64,000 nt of DNA from Bacteroidaceae bacterium (lineage in GTDB: Bacteria > Bacteroidota > Bacteroidia > Bacteroidales > Bacteroidaceae), in the NCBI GenBank assembly GCA_017633615.1, contig JAGBPB010000012.1:1-64000 (forward strand). Direction: 5' to 3'. The stretch's first letter is position 1. Every line of letters starts with the position of its first letter. The notes under the pieces are model-generated. The model did no database searches, was not told the origin of the DNA, and worked only from the letters and a program-made list of their open reading frames with translations. Positions 8,830 to 17,731 of this stretch are shown one piece after another. The position numbers were made by a program, and so were the translations under genes.

Positions 8830-9749
8830 TGATAGCATTTCCAAACGCAAAGATTAACATAGGACTTAATGTCGTGGCAAAACGCAGTGACGGATACCAC
8901 GACATTGAGACCGTGTTCTATCCGGTGCTCCTGCAGGATGCGCTGGAGATAACGCTTATGCGTCCGCTTGATCCGGCCCAGCTTATCAAACGTCTGGAGG
9001 CCGGTCTCCTGGTTCAGCCCGATGACGCATTCGTGCCGTACCGTCTGCTGCGCAAGAAGGAGGATATCCCTTGCTGCTCACTCGATATGACTGGTAACGA
9101 GTTCCCGTTCAAGGCGGCCGATAATCTGGTGGTCAAGGCATACCTTCTGCTCCAGCAAGATTTTGACCTGCCGTCAATTGATATCAAGCTGCACAAGCAT
9201 ATCCCGTCAGGCGCAGGGTTGGGAGGAGGCTCATCGGACTGCGCATTCATGATTACGCTCTTGAATCGCCGGTTCAACCTGCGTATGCGTGAAAGCATGA
9301 TGGAGCGTTACGCCGCACGTCTGGGTTCTGACTGCGCGTTCTTTATCTCCAACACTCCGTCAATAGCTACGGGTAGGGGTGAGATACTCAATTCCATAAA
9401 CCTTTCACTCAAGGGCTACACCATCCTGCTTGTCAAGCCGGAGGAGTCTGTCAGTACAGCCGAGGCATATGCAGGCGTTACTCCGCACAAGCCTGATATT
9501 TCACTCGCTGAAGCGGTTATGAGGCCTGTCTGTGAGTGGAAGGATTGTGTTTTCAATTACTTTGAACCATCAGTATTCGCCAAGCATCCCCTGCTGGGTG
9601 AAATCAAACAGAAACTATATGATCTTGGAGCGGACTATGCTGCAATGACGGGTTCAGGATCCACAATCTACGGCATCTTCCGCCAACCTCTTGACAATCC
9701 CGCAGACCTGTTCCCAGGCATGTTCACCTGCCAAAGGGAATTGATGTAA
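8829..9749 (+). CDS. ispE: 4-diphosphocytidyl-2-C-methyl-D-erythritol kinase
   Basis: IspE phosphorylates CDP-methylerythritol in the MEP isoprenoid pathway. The GHMP-kinase ATP-binding motif PSGAGLGGGSSD is at residues 126-137, the N-terminal FPNAKINIGL matches the family, and the C-terminal MTGSGSTIYG is the third GHMP motif. At 306 residues it is 15-25 longer than most IspE proteins, due to an insert around residues 40-70. The start codon overlaps the stop of the flavoprotein by one base, so it is translated with the rnf operon although its function is unrelated. Confidence 0.95.
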   Translation: MIAFPNAKINIGLNVVAKRSDGYHDIETVFYPVLLQDALEITLMRPLDPAQLIKRLEAGLLVQPDDAFVPYRLLRKKEDIPCCSLDMTGNEFPFKAADNLVVKAYLLLQQDFDLPSIDIKLHKHIPSGAGLGGGSSDCAFMITLLNRRFNLRMRESMMERYAARLGSDCAFFISNTPSIATGRGEILNSINLSLKGYTILLVKPEESVSTAEAYAGVTPHKPDISLAEAVMRPVCEWKDCVFNYFEPSVFAKHPLLGEIKQKLYDLGADYAAMTGSGSTIYGIFRQPLDNPADLFPGMFTCQRELM

Positions 9750-9755
9750 TTTTTT

Positions 9756-9832
9756 AAAACGCATTTTGAATAATCTGCAGTTTATTGAGTGTAAGGCTCA
9801 GTAAACCTGTTAATGTTTCAAAATGCGCTTTA
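9756..9832. terminator. Large imperfect palindrome after the rnf-ispE operon
   Basis: The outer arms 9756-9770 (AAAACGCATTTTGAA) and 9816-9832 (TTTCAAAATGCGCTTT) pair. An inner pair TTTATTGAG/CTCAGTAAA (about 9781-9789 and 9797-9805) stacks inside. A T-run precedes the left arm. It probably ends the operon transcript, and its size also fits an extragenic palindrome. Confidence 0.55.
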
Positions 9833-9881
9833 ACTTGCAGCCCATTGCGGATTATTAACAGTATATTTCAGAAAAAGTGAT

Positions 9882-11279
9882 ATGAAGTTCAAAATAGTTT
9901 TGGCAGCAATGCTGTTGTGTGCGGTCGCTCCCGCCAGTGCCGATAAGGCGCGCATTCTTGAACAGAAACAGGGCAGCATTACGTTTGTGGTTGATGAGAA
10001 TCTGCCTAAACCCCGCAGAGAGTTCTTTAACGGTATCCCGCAGTCTCGCAGAATTAAGAGTTTGGGTGCGGAAAAGTATCACAATCTGGATGACAACTAC
10101 ATTGCCGCCAGTTTCTGGGATATGCCGCTGGCTATTGATGACACTCCGTTCTATACGGGAATGGTCCGTGCCTTTTCTGACCATCGGCCCATCACACTCT
10201 CACCTGATTTAATATGGATGCTCATAAGCCAGGCATTCTCACATGACGTGAATGCCGATCCCGAGAAGTTCCGCGACAAACTGGTGGATTTTGACGGAAA
10301 GATTGACCTGATTATCCAGGTTGATAAACCTCTCTACGATCCTGATTTCAACTGGACCGCAGCCATTGACGGTTTTGCCAAGAAGATTGACGCCAACACC
10401 AAGAACGATATAGCCAAACTCATTACGGCTGATTTCTCAACAACCGGACCGGTTGAGCGTCTGGCATCAGAGATTGTGCTGATGGAGACTACCAAATCAT
10501 TCTTTGAATTCATAATGATGTATAGTGGATGCGGATTCCCGTCCATTACGCTGACAGGTACCGTGGAGGACTGGCAGTCCATAGTTGACAAGACCGCCCG
10601 TTTGAGGGAACTGGGTGCCGGTAAATGGGCATCGGACCTTAAGCCTATACTGGAACAGTTCGTACAGGCCGCTCAAGGTAATCCGGATCAGGCTTTCTGG
10701 CAGGATATAGTAATGAAGAATACCGTTGGAAACCTGCGTGGCGGAGCTTGTTCTGAAGATGAGCCCACTGAACTTGACGGCTGGTTCCTCAAGTTCCTGC
10801 CATATGACAAAGACGGTAATCCTACACCGTCCAAGATACCGCACAACTATGACAAATTCCCCAAACAGATGTCATCGGTACCGGTCAAGTACATTGAAAC
10901 GGATCCCGCAACCGGCCAGGTCATAGCAACTATTCCATTGGATTTATCAGGCGGCATAGTAGGATTCATGGCCGATGAAAACGACTGCGTGTCATTCCAT
11001 CTGGGATGGGCTGTGAACATAACTGAAGATGACAAGAATCTTGAAAGGATTAATAATGCAGGGGGGTGGGTACACCTGCGAGTAAGCAAGGTTCCAGAAG
11101 CGTTGCGTGCCATAAAGCACTTTGACATGCTTGAACTGACATTCACTGACAAGGTTGAGATACCCGATTGGTTGTATCGCATGGATATAGGCCATCTGAT
11201 CATTCGGGGTGATATAAGCAAGAATGACCGGAAGAAAATGGAAAACCGTTTCAGGGGGCGCGTGGATTTCAAGAAGTAG
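9882..11279 (+). CDS. Secreted DUF4419 family protein (copy 1 of 3)
   Basis: A 465-residue protein with a cleavable signal peptide (MKFKIVLAAMLLCAVAPASA). The body aligns by eye with two other genes in this window (20791-22356 and 23574-25157). Shared blocks are LSPDLIWMLISQ, FSTTGPVERLASEI followed by a run near an ME(T/S)xKxFF motif, and a GCGFPSITLTGT block. These are features of the DUF4419 family, whose function is unknown. It is the most diverged of the three copies. It stands alone between the ispE palindrome and dnaB, with its own start 49 bases past the palindrome. No catalytic residues can be assigned. Confidence 0.75.
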   Translation: MKFKIVLAAMLLCAVAPASADKARILEQKQGSITFVVDENLPKPRREFFNGIPQSRRIKSLGAEKYHNLDDNYIAASFWDMPLAIDDTPFYTGMVRAFSDHRPITLSPDLIWMLISQAFSHDVNADPEKFRDKLVDFDGKIDLIIQVDKPLYDPDFNWTAAIDGFAKKIDANTKNDIAKLITADFSTTGPVERLASEIVLMETTKSFFEFIMMYSGCGFPSITLTGTVEDWQSIVDKTARLRELGAGKWASDLKPILEQFVQAAQGNPDQAFWQDIVMKNTVGNLRGGACSEDEPTELDGWFLKFLPYDKDGNPTPSKIPHNYDKFPKQMSSVPVKYIETDPATGQVIATIPLDLSGGIVGFMADENDCVSFHLGWAVNITEDDKNLERINNAGGWVHLRVSKVPEALRAIKHFDMLELTFTDKVEIPDWLYRMDIGHLIIRGDISKNDRKKMENRFRGRVDFKK

Positions 11280-11329
11280 TGTTCTGTTGAAAACGCGGGG
11301 ATAAGTATAGTATCGGTTCGCACATACTC

Positions 11330-11353
11330 CTCTCGGCTTGCACTATCTTTGTA
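11330..11353 (+). promoter_or_regulatory. Promoter of dnaB, shared with the TamL gene
   Basis: The segment contains CTCGGCTTGCAC followed by the -7 box TATCTTTG (11344-11351). The same 24 bases occur at 56525-56548 upstream of the TamL gene. The dnaB ATG at 11370 follows 18 bases after the box. Confidence 0.65.
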
Positions 11354-11369
11354 CCAGAAGAAAGAAGAT

Positions 11370-12887
11370 ATGGCAGATTCCAAAAGCAGACAGCGCAGCT
11401 CGCGCACCAACAATACTGACGGCATAGTACTCAATCATCTGCAACCGCAGGCTCTTGAACTTGAGGAGGCTGTGATTGGCGCATTGATGATAGAACAGGA
11501 TGCGTTCCCCAAGGTGAGTGACATACTTAAAAAGGAGTCATTCTATGACCATCGGCATCAGGTTATTTATGAGGCTGTGGCAAACCTGTCGCTTAATCAG
11601 CGCCCCATAGATATCCTCACTGTTACTGAGCAGCTCAAGAGCAACGGTACTCTTGAGGAGGCTGGTGGTGCCCTCTACGTGACACAGCTGGCCGGTAAGG
11701 TTACATCATCGGCCCATATTGAGTATCACGCCCGCATCATTGCCCAGAAGGCTATGGCCCGTGAGCTGATAACTTTTACCAGTGAGATCCAGACTGAGGC
11801 TTTTGATGATACTACCGATATCTCAGAACTGCTGTGCGAGGCTGAGAACAAGCTGTTTCAGATAGCTCACCGCAATGTAAAGAAGGATTTTGCATCAATT
11901 GATGCGGTGCTGCAGGAGTCTGTGGAACGTATCCGTACTGCAGCCAAGCGTGCAGAGGGAATGAGCGGGCTGGCCAGCGGATTCCATGATCTGGATAACA
12001 TAACTTCAGGCTGGCAGAAATCAGACCTCATCATTCTGGCCGCCCGCCCGGCTATGGGTAAGACTGCATTTGCGCTCTCTATGGCTAAGAACATTGCCGT
12101 TAACAATGAGCATCCGGTGGCTCTCTTTTCACTTGAAATGAGTAACGTTCAGCTTGTGAACCGTCTTATTTCAAGCGTATGCGAGATTCCCGGTAACAAA
12201 CTGCGTGACGGCCGTCTGGCACCTTATGAGTGGAATGTTCTTGACAGCAAGATAAACGCCCTGCAGAATGCTCCCATCTATCTGGATGATACCCCTTCAC
12301 TCTCCATCACGGAGTTCCGCACCAAGGCCATTCGTCTTAAGCAGGAGCATCAGGTGGAGCTCATAATCATTGACTATCTGCAGCTTATGAATGCCAGCGG
12401 AATCCGTTTCGGTAACCGTCAGGAGGAGATAAGCACCATATCGCGTAACCTCAAGGGCATAGCCAAGGAGCTGGATATTCCTATCATCGCTCTGTCACAG
12501 TTGAACCGTGGCGTTGAGGGGCGTGAGGGCTATGAGGGCAAGCGTCCGCAGCTGAGTGATCTGCGTGAGTCTGGTGCCATTGAGCAGGATGCAGATATCG
12601 TGTGCTTCATCCACCGTCCGGAGTACTACAAGATCTATGAGGACAACAATCACAATGATCTGCACGGCATAGCTGAGATCATCATAGCCAAGCACCGTAA
12701 CGGTGGAGTGGGTGATGTACGCCTCTCATTCCAGAGTGATCTGGCTCTGTTTGACAACATCGGCACAGGCGGAGTAGCTCCCGGTGCCCGCAAACCCAGC
12801 GTCAAGCGCTCCAAGATGAATGATGAGCCGCTGCCGCCTGAGGATCCGCTGGATTCCTATCCCGATTCCGGTGATGCTCCGTTCTGA
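11370..12887 (+). CDS. dnaB: Replicative DNA helicase DnaB
   Basis: DnaB is the hexameric helicase that unwinds DNA at the replication fork. The 505-residue product has the N-terminal DnaB domain (LEEAVIGALMIEQDAF) and a RecA-like helicase domain with Walker A ARPAMGKTAFALS, Walker B LIIIDYLQLM and the motif SQLNRGVE. I use the ATG at 11370 because an upstream TTG in frame falls inside the -7 promoter box and a purine-rich tract (AGAAGAAAGAAG) precedes 11370. The C-terminus is Pro/Asp-rich. Confidence 0.96.
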   Translation: MADSKSRQRSSRTNNTDGIVLNHLQPQALELEEAVIGALMIEQDAFPKVSDILKKESFYDHRHQVIYEAVANLSLNQRPIDILTVTEQLKSNGTLEEAGGALYVTQLAGKVTSSAHIEYHARIIAQKAMARELITFTSEIQTEAFDDTTDISELLCEAENKLFQIAHRNVKKDFASIDAVLQESVERIRTAAKRAEGMSGLASGFHDLDNITSGWQKSDLIILAARPAMGKTAFALSMAKNIAVNNEHPVALFSLEMSNVQLVNRLISSVCEIPGNKLRDGRLAPYEWNVLDSKINALQNAPIYLDDTPSLSITEFRTKAIRLKQEHQVELIIIDYLQLMNASGIRFGNRQEEISTISRNLKGIAKELDIPIIALSQLNRGVEGREGYEGKRPQLSDLRESGAIEQDADIVCFIHRPEYYKIYEDNNHNDLHGIAEIIIAKHRNGGVGDVRLSFQSDLALFDNIGTGGVAPGARKPSVKRSKMNDEPLPPEDPLDSYPDSGDAPF

Positions 12888-12892
12888 AAACA

Positions 12893-13188
12893 GAATAGGG
12901 ACAGTTCCTTTTGTATATATATTTTTTGGGTATAGGTATGGGAAACCATGGCCGCCCGTGGGCTTGTGAACCGACGAAGGAAGTGAGAGTAGAGAAAGCT
13001 GGCTTTCTTTACCGAACGACGAGGAGGAAAAGAAAGACTTAACGGGAGGGGCCCGCGACGAAGGAGCCTTTTGCGATAGCAAAATAAAACGAGGTCCATC
13101 CCATTGGCCAATGGACAATGGGATAGCGCGAAGCGCGTAGTTTCAGATACCTATACCCAAAAAATACACAGAAGGAACCGTCCCTATT
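12893..13188. mobile_element. MITE-like element with ~42-bp terminal inverted repeats
   Basis: This fills most of the 348-base gap between dnaB and pheT. The left end (12893-12938: AATAGGGACAGTTCC, then a TATATAT tract, TTTTTTGGGTATAGGTAT) is mirrored with few mismatches by the right end (13147-13188: ATACCTATACCC ... GGAACCGTCCCTATT). The roughly 200-base interior is GC-rich with small hairpins (for example TTTTGCGATAGCAAAA and GCGCGAAGCGCG) and no credible gene. The size and ends fit a non-autonomous element or large extragenic palindrome. No transposase is present here. Confidence 0.6.
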
Positions 13189-13201
13189 GCGTACTTTTTT
13201 G

Positions 13202-13209
13202 TACCTTTG
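13202..13209 (+). promoter_or_regulatory. -7 promoter box for pheT
   Basis: TACCTTTG follows a T-run (ACTTTTTTG) and lies 26 bases before the pheT ATG. It starts 13 bases past the right end of the palindromic element. Confidence 0.6.
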
Positions 13210-13235
13210 CGGGTTGAAAAAGAAATAGGTGTTTT

Positions 13236-15728
13236 ATGAACGTTTCATATAAGTGGCTTAAGGAGTACGTTGACTTTGATCTTACCCCCGATGAGGTTGC
13301 TGCTGCGCTTACATCAGTAGGTCTTGAGGTTGACGGAGTAGAGGAGGTTCAGTCTGTAAAAGGTGGCCTTAAGGATATCGTGATTGGTGAGGTTCTTACC
13401 TGCGTGGAGCATCCCAATTCAGACCATCTGCATGTAACCACAGTTAATCAGGGCAGCGGAGATCCTGTACAGATTGTATGCGGTGCTCCCAACGTGGCAG
13501 CCGGCCAGAAGGTTGTCGTGGCTACCATCGGCGCCAAGATTTATGAGGGTGATGAGTGCTTTACCATCAAGCCTTCAAAATTGCGCGGTGTTGAGTCATT
13601 CGGTATGCTCTGCTCTCAGAAGGAGCTTGGTCTGGGCGATGACCACTCTGGTATCATGGTACTACCGGCCGATGCCGTTCCTGGCACTCCTGCCGCTGAG
13701 TATTTCCACCTGGAGTCAGACTTTGTGATTGAGGTTGACATCACTCCCAACCATTCCGATGCATGCTCACACTGGGGCGTGGCCCGCGATTTCTACGCAT
13801 GGTTGCTCCAGAACGGTTACAAGACTGCTCTGCATCGTCCTGACTGTGATGGCTTCAAGGTTGATAACCAGGACCTCAAGATTGACATTGACGTTCAGAA
13901 TACTGAGGCTTGCCCGCGTTATGCCGGCGTAAGCATCAAGGGCGTTACCGTTAAGGAGAGCCCTGATTGGCTCAAGAACAAACTTACCGCAATAGGTTTG
14001 CATCCCATCAACAATATCGTTGATATCACAAACTACATACTGTTCGCTTACGGACAGCCTCTGCACAGCTTTGATGCCGATAAGATCAAGGGCGGCAAGG
14101 TGGTTGTAAAGACTATGCCGGAAGGCACTCCGTTCGTTACGCTTGACGGCATTGAGCGCAAGCTCTCCGAGCGTGACCTGATGATCTGCAACACAGAGGA
14201 GCCCATGTGTATGGGTGGCGTGTTTGGCGGTCTGGACTCAGGTATATCAGACAGCACCAAGAACGTGTTCCTGGAGAGCGCCTATTTCCATTCCACTTGG
14301 ATCCGCAAGAGCGCGCGCCGTCATCAGTTGAGCACCGATGCTTCATTCCGCTTTGAGCGCGGTATTGATCCCAACGGCACTCTGTATGCACTCAAGCAGG
14401 CTGCCATGCTGGTTAAGGAACTGGCCGGCGGTACCATTTCAATGGATATCAAGGATGTTTATCCTTCCAAGATAGAGAACTTCAAGATTGACTTTGAGTT
14501 TGACTACGCTGACCGTCTTATCGGCAAGCAGCTTGACCGCAAGGTTATGAAGAGCATTGTCGAGAACCTGGGCATTACCGTAGAGTCATTCTCTGAGCAG
14601 GGTATGAAGCTCTCAGTTCCTCCTTTCCGCGTAGATGTTCAGCATCCGTGCGATGTGGTTGAGGAGATTCTCCGTATCTACGGTTACAATAACATAGACT
14701 TTGACAAGTCTGTCAAGTCAAGCCTGACCGTTCAGGGTGAGGTTGACCGATCTCACAAGCTGCAGGATCTGGTATCTGAGCAGTTGGTAGGTTGCGGATT
14801 CAATGAGATCCTGAATAACTCACTTACTCGCGCCGCATATTATGACGGTCTGGAGTGCTGCCCGCCCGAGAAACTGGTTCACGTTATCAATCCGCTCAGT
14901 GCTGATCTTAACGTACTGCGTGAGAACCTGGTATTCGGCGGACTGGAGAGCCTGTCACACAACATACGTCGTCAGAGTGCTGACCTGAGATTCTTTGAGT
15001 TCGGCAAGTGCTACTATTTTGACGGTGTAAAGCGTGAGGCACTCAAGGAGCCGGGTAAGGACGGCGAGCCTCAGAACCCGCTGCGTGCATACTCTGAGGA
15101 TTATCACCTGGGTCTCTGGATTACCGGTCAGCGTGTATCGGGCTCATGGGCACATGCCGATGAGAAGAGTTCCGTGTATGAGCTTAAGGCATACGTAGAG
15201 AACGTGTTCAAGCGCATCGGTCTGGCACAGAACGCTCTGCAGATTGAGGAGTTTGAGAACGCCATATACAGCTGCGGTCTGCGTTATAAGTTGCGCTCGG
15301 GCAAGACTGTTGCTGAGCTGGGTCTTGTAAGCCGCGCTCTGCTTAAGGCTACCGATGTTGAGCAGCCTGTCTATTATGCCGATATCAACTGGGATGAATT
15401 GCTCAAGGCTACCCGCAAGGTAAAGACCAGCTTCACTGAGTTGCCCAAGTATCCGGCTGTACGCCGTGACCTGGCTCTGCTGGTTGACAAGACAGTCAAG
15501 TTCAGTGATATTGAGAAGCTTGCTTATCAGACTGAGAGCAAGATCTTGAAGGAGGTTAGCCTGTTTGACGTATATGAGGGTAAGAACCTTGAGGCCGGCA
15601 AGAAGAGCTACGCTGTAAGTTTCCTGCTGCAGGATGAGGCTCAGACTCTGAACGATGCCCGCATAGACAAGGTCATGAACAACATGATTAACGCCATGCA
15701 GAGTAAGCTGGATGCAAAACTGAGATAA
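13236..15728 (+). CDS. pheT: Phenylalanyl-tRNA synthetase beta subunit
   Basis: PheT pairs with PheS to charge tRNA-Phe. The 830-residue chain has the full domain series: an N-terminal tRNA-binding OB fold (about 40-150, GVESFGMLCS), B3/4 editing domain (about 210-380), B5 (about 410-475), the catalytic-like core (about 490-720) and a C-terminal anticodon-binding FDX-ACB domain (from about 735, FTELPKYPAVRRDLALLVD). pheS is not in the window, so the subunits are encoded apart. yebC follows after 21 bases. Confidence 0.97.
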   Translation: MNVSYKWLKEYVDFDLTPDEVAAALTSVGLEVDGVEEVQSVKGGLKDIVIGEVLTCVEHPNSDHLHVTTVNQGSGDPVQIVCGAPNVAAGQKVVVATIGAKIYEGDECFTIKPSKLRGVESFGMLCSQKELGLGDDHSGIMVLPADAVPGTPAAEYFHLESDFVIEVDITPNHSDACSHWGVARDFYAWLLQNGYKTALHRPDCDGFKVDNQDLKIDIDVQNTEACPRYAGVSIKGVTVKESPDWLKNKLTAIGLHPINNIVDITNYILFAYGQPLHSFDADKIKGGKVVVKTMPEGTPFVTLDGIERKLSERDLMICNTEEPMCMGGVFGGLDSGISDSTKNVFLESAYFHSTWIRKSARRHQLSTDASFRFERGIDPNGTLYALKQAAMLVKELAGGTISMDIKDVYPSKIENFKIDFEFDYADRLIGKQLDRKVMKSIVENLGITVESFSEQGMKLSVPPFRVDVQHPCDVVEEILRIYGYNNIDFDKSVKSSLTVQGEVDRSHKLQDLVSEQLVGCGFNEILNNSLTRAAYYDGLECCPPEKLVHVINPLSADLNVLRENLVFGGLESLSHNIRRQSADLRFFEFGKCYYFDGVKREALKEPGKDGEPQNPLRAYSEDYHLGLWITGQRVSGSWAHADEKSSVYELKAYVENVFKRIGLAQNALQIEEFENAIYSCGLRYKLRSGKTVAELGLVSRALLKATDVEQPVYYADINWDELLKATRKVKTSFTELPKYPAVRRDLALLVDKTVKFSDIEKLAYQTESKILKEVSLFDVYEGKNLEAGKKSYAVSFLLQDEAQTLNDARIDKVMNNMINAMQSKLDAKLR

Positions 15729-15749
15729 TAACAAACAAAAATATAGACT

Positions 15750-16484
15750 ATGGGAAGAGCATTTGAATTCAGAAAGGCCCGTAAGCTCAAACGCTGGGGC
15801 AACATGGCCAAGACATTTACCCGCATCGGCAAGCAGATTGCCATTGCCGTAAAGGCTGGTGGTCCTGATCCTGACAACAACTCAACACTGCGTGCCATCA
15901 TCGCTACCGCTAAGCATGAGAACATGCCTAAGGACAACATCGAGCGCGCCATCAAGAACGCGATGGGTAAGGATCAGAAGGACTACAAGGAGATGAACTA
16001 TGAGGGTTACGGTCCTCACGGAATAGCCATCTACGTAGAGACTCTGACTGATAACACCACCCGTACCGTTGCCAACGTACGTTCAGTATTCACCAAGTTC
16101 GGCGGCACACTGGGTACCAGCGGCAGCCTGGACTTCATGTTCAGCCACAAGTGCCAGTTCACCATCGCCCTCAAGGACGGTGTTGATATGGATGACCTTA
16201 TCCTGGAGCTTATCGACCTTGGCATTGAGGAGGAGTACGATATCGACGAGGAGGAGAACGAGGTAACCCTGTACGGTGATCCCAAATCATACGCCGCAAT
16301 CCAGAAGTGGTTTGAAGAGAACGGATTTGAGGTTAAGGCCGCAGAGTTTACCCGTATCCCGAACGATCTGAAGGACGTAACTCCTGAGCAGCGCGAGACA
16401 ATTGACAAGATCGTGGAGCGTCTGGATGAGGATGATGATGTTCAGAACGTTTACACCAACATGAAGCCTCTGGAAGAGGAATAA
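15750..16484 (+). CDS. yebC: YebC/PmpR family protein (translation/transcription factor)
   Basis: A 244-residue member of the YebC family. The N-terminal MGRAFEFRKARKLKRWGNM is the conserved start of the family, followed by AGGPDPDNNSTLR and NMPKDNIERAI. Members act as DNA-binding regulators or, as more recently shown for some, as factors that relieve ribosome stalling at proline tracts. The acidic stretch near residue 155-175 (EEEYDIDEEENEV) is family-typical. It lies 21 bases after pheT and probably shares its transcript. Confidence 0.95.
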   Translation: MGRAFEFRKARKLKRWGNMAKTFTRIGKQIAIAVKAGGPDPDNNSTLRAIIATAKHENMPKDNIERAIKNAMGKDQKDYKEMNYEGYGPHGIAIYVETLTDNTTRTVANVRSVFTKFGGTLGTSGSLDFMFSHKCQFTIALKDGVDMDDLILELIDLGIEEEYDIDEEENEVTLYGDPKSYAAIQKWFEENGFEVKAAEFTRIPNDLKDVTPEQRETIDKIVERLDEDDDVQNVYTNMKPLEEE

Positions 16485-16502
16485 TCATCCGGATAAATAA
16501 TT

Positions 16503-16539
16503 AAAAGGGACAGATTCCATAAAAGGGGTCTGTCCTTTT
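16503..16539. terminator. Hairpin between yebC and nadE (REP-like)
   Basis: Arms AAAAGGGACAGA (16503-16514) and TCTGTCCTTTT (16529-16539) enclose a 14-base loop. It follows the yebC stop and may end the pheT-yebC transcript. The GGGACAG core resembles the ends of the palindromic element at 12893. Confidence 0.6.
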
Positions 16540-16557
16540 AGGTAAGTCATATGTAGA

Positions 16558-17313
16558 ATGAAAGACTTTGATTCCAAAAAGGTAAAAGACCAGGTGGTCA
16601 ATTGGATCCGAGACTGGTTTGAGGCAAACGGTAAGGGCTGTAATGCCGTTATAGGAATATCTGGCGGAAAGGACAGCAGTGTCGTTGCCGCTCTGTGTGT
16701 TGAAGCTCTTGGACGTGACCGCGTTATAGGTGTGACAATGCCCAACGGGGTGCAGGCGGATATATCGGACAGCATGATGCTGATAAACCATCTGGGAATC
16801 CGCCACTTTAACCTGAATATAGCCAATACATACCAGGCTCTGATGGCGTCTATTCAGGAGCAGTTTGCTCCCGATGGTATAGAGGTGAGCCGTCAGACCA
16901 TCATCAATATGCCGCCGCGCCTGCGCATGACTACCCTCTACGCCATATCACAGTCCATGAACGGCCGTGTGGCCAACACATGTAACCTTTCTGAGGACTG
17001 GGTGGGCTATTCTACCCGTTACGGCGATGCTGCCGGTGACTTTGCTCCTCTGGGCGGTCTTACTGTTGCTGAGGTTAAAGCCATAGGCAAGGAACTGGGT
17101 CTGCCTGTTGAACTGGTTGACAAGACTCCGTCAGACGGTCTGAGCGGTAAGAGCGATGAGGATAACCTGGGCTTTACATATGCCGTTCTGGACCGATACA
17201 TCCGCACTGGTGTCTGTGACGATCCCCTGATTAAGGCGTCTATCGATGACAAGCATGTAAAGAATTTGTTCAAACTGAAGCCAATTCCTTATTTTGATTA
17301 TAAAGCCGAATAA
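16558..17313 (+). CDS. nadE: NAD(+) synthetase (ammonia-dependent type)
   Basis: NadE amidates deamido-NAD+ in the last step of NAD synthesis. The 251-residue protein has the ATP-pyrophosphatase P-loop SGGKDS (residues 35-40), NLSEDWVGYSTRYGDAAGDFAPLGGL for the NAD-binding region (shown here only as the family's conserved block after residue 140), and KTPSDGLSGKSDEDNLG near the C-terminus. There is no glutaminase domain, so ammonia or a separate glutaminase must supply nitrogen. It follows a hairpin, so it may have its own promoter. Confidence 0.95.
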   Translation: MKDFDSKKVKDQVVNWIRDWFEANGKGCNAVIGISGGKDSSVVAALCVEALGRDRVIGVTMPNGVQADISDSMMLINHLGIRHFNLNIANTYQALMASIQEQFAPDGIEVSRQTIINMPPRLRMTTLYAISQSMNGRVANTCNLSEDWVGYSTRYGDAAGDFAPLGGLTVAEVKAIGKELGLPVELVDKTPSDGLSGKSDEDNLGFTYAVLDRYIRTGVCDDPLIKASIDDKHVKNLFKLKPIPYFDYKAE

Positions 17314-17417
17314 TTATACCAAAAAGTGTCCACGTTGAATGAAATAAAGGCCTGCTTTGGAATAATTTGTTGAAAAAATATGTAATTTCGCGGCGATTTT
17401 TAAAAACACATATAATC

Positions 17418-17615
17418 ATGAACGAAATGGTAGGTGAATTCGCCGGTCTGATCTGGCGCACACTGGAGGGTAAGAACGCCCTTTCACAGAAGGAAATTAA
17501 AAAGGCAACTAAGTTGAAGGACAAAGAGTTCTATCTGGGACTTGGATGGTTACTCCGTGAAGACAAGATCAACGTTACCGAAGGTGAGGAGGAGAACTAC
17601 TACGCTTTGAAGTAA
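17418..17615 (+). CDS. Small winged-helix protein (DUF2582-like)
   Basis: A 65-residue protein with the pattern of a single winged helix-turn-helix: EFAGLIWRTLEGKNALSQ, then KEIKKATKLKDKEFYLGLG, then an acidic C-terminus. This matches the DUF2582 family of small Bacteroidales proteins of unknown role, possibly DNA-binding. I chose the ATG at 17418 because the longer in-frame reading begins with basic, non-conserved sequence overlapping the promoter region (TAATTTCG at 17383-17390). A strong terminator follows 19 bases after the stop. Confidence 0.75.
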   Translation: MNEMVGEFAGLIWRTLEGKNALSQKEIKKATKLKDKEFYLGLGWLLREDKINVTEGEEENYYALK

Positions 17616-17633
17616 TTTTCAACCTTTACAAAT

Positions 17634-17667
17634 AAAAAGAGTCGGAAACTTTCTTCCGGCTCTTTTT
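17634..17667 (+). terminator. Rho-independent terminator after the winged-helix gene
   Basis: The hairpin arms AAAAAGAGTCGGAA and TTCCGGCTCTTTTT enclose a 6-base loop and are followed by GTTTTTAT. This is a textbook intrinsic terminator and may also act on the other strand. Confidence 0.9.
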
Positions 17668-17688
17668 GTTTTTATGAGATTGTGTTTT

Positions 17689-17704
17689 TTTGTAATTTTA
17701 CAAA
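17689..17704. promoter_or_regulatory. Palindrome upstream of uxuA, candidate operator
   Basis: TTTGTAATTTTACAAA is a perfect 16-bp palindrome 27 bases before the uxuA start codon, where a repressor of the uronate genes could bind. It overlaps the likely -7 region. Operator function is inferred. Confidence 0.4.
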
Positions 17705-17731
17705 CTAGAATCAATTAATCAAATATAGAGT

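Noticed and set aside
12726..13118. Reverse-strand open frames of 84-130 codons over the gap between dnaB and pheT
   Set aside because: They run through the palindromic element and into dnaB, have biased low-complexity composition and no domain pattern or start signal.
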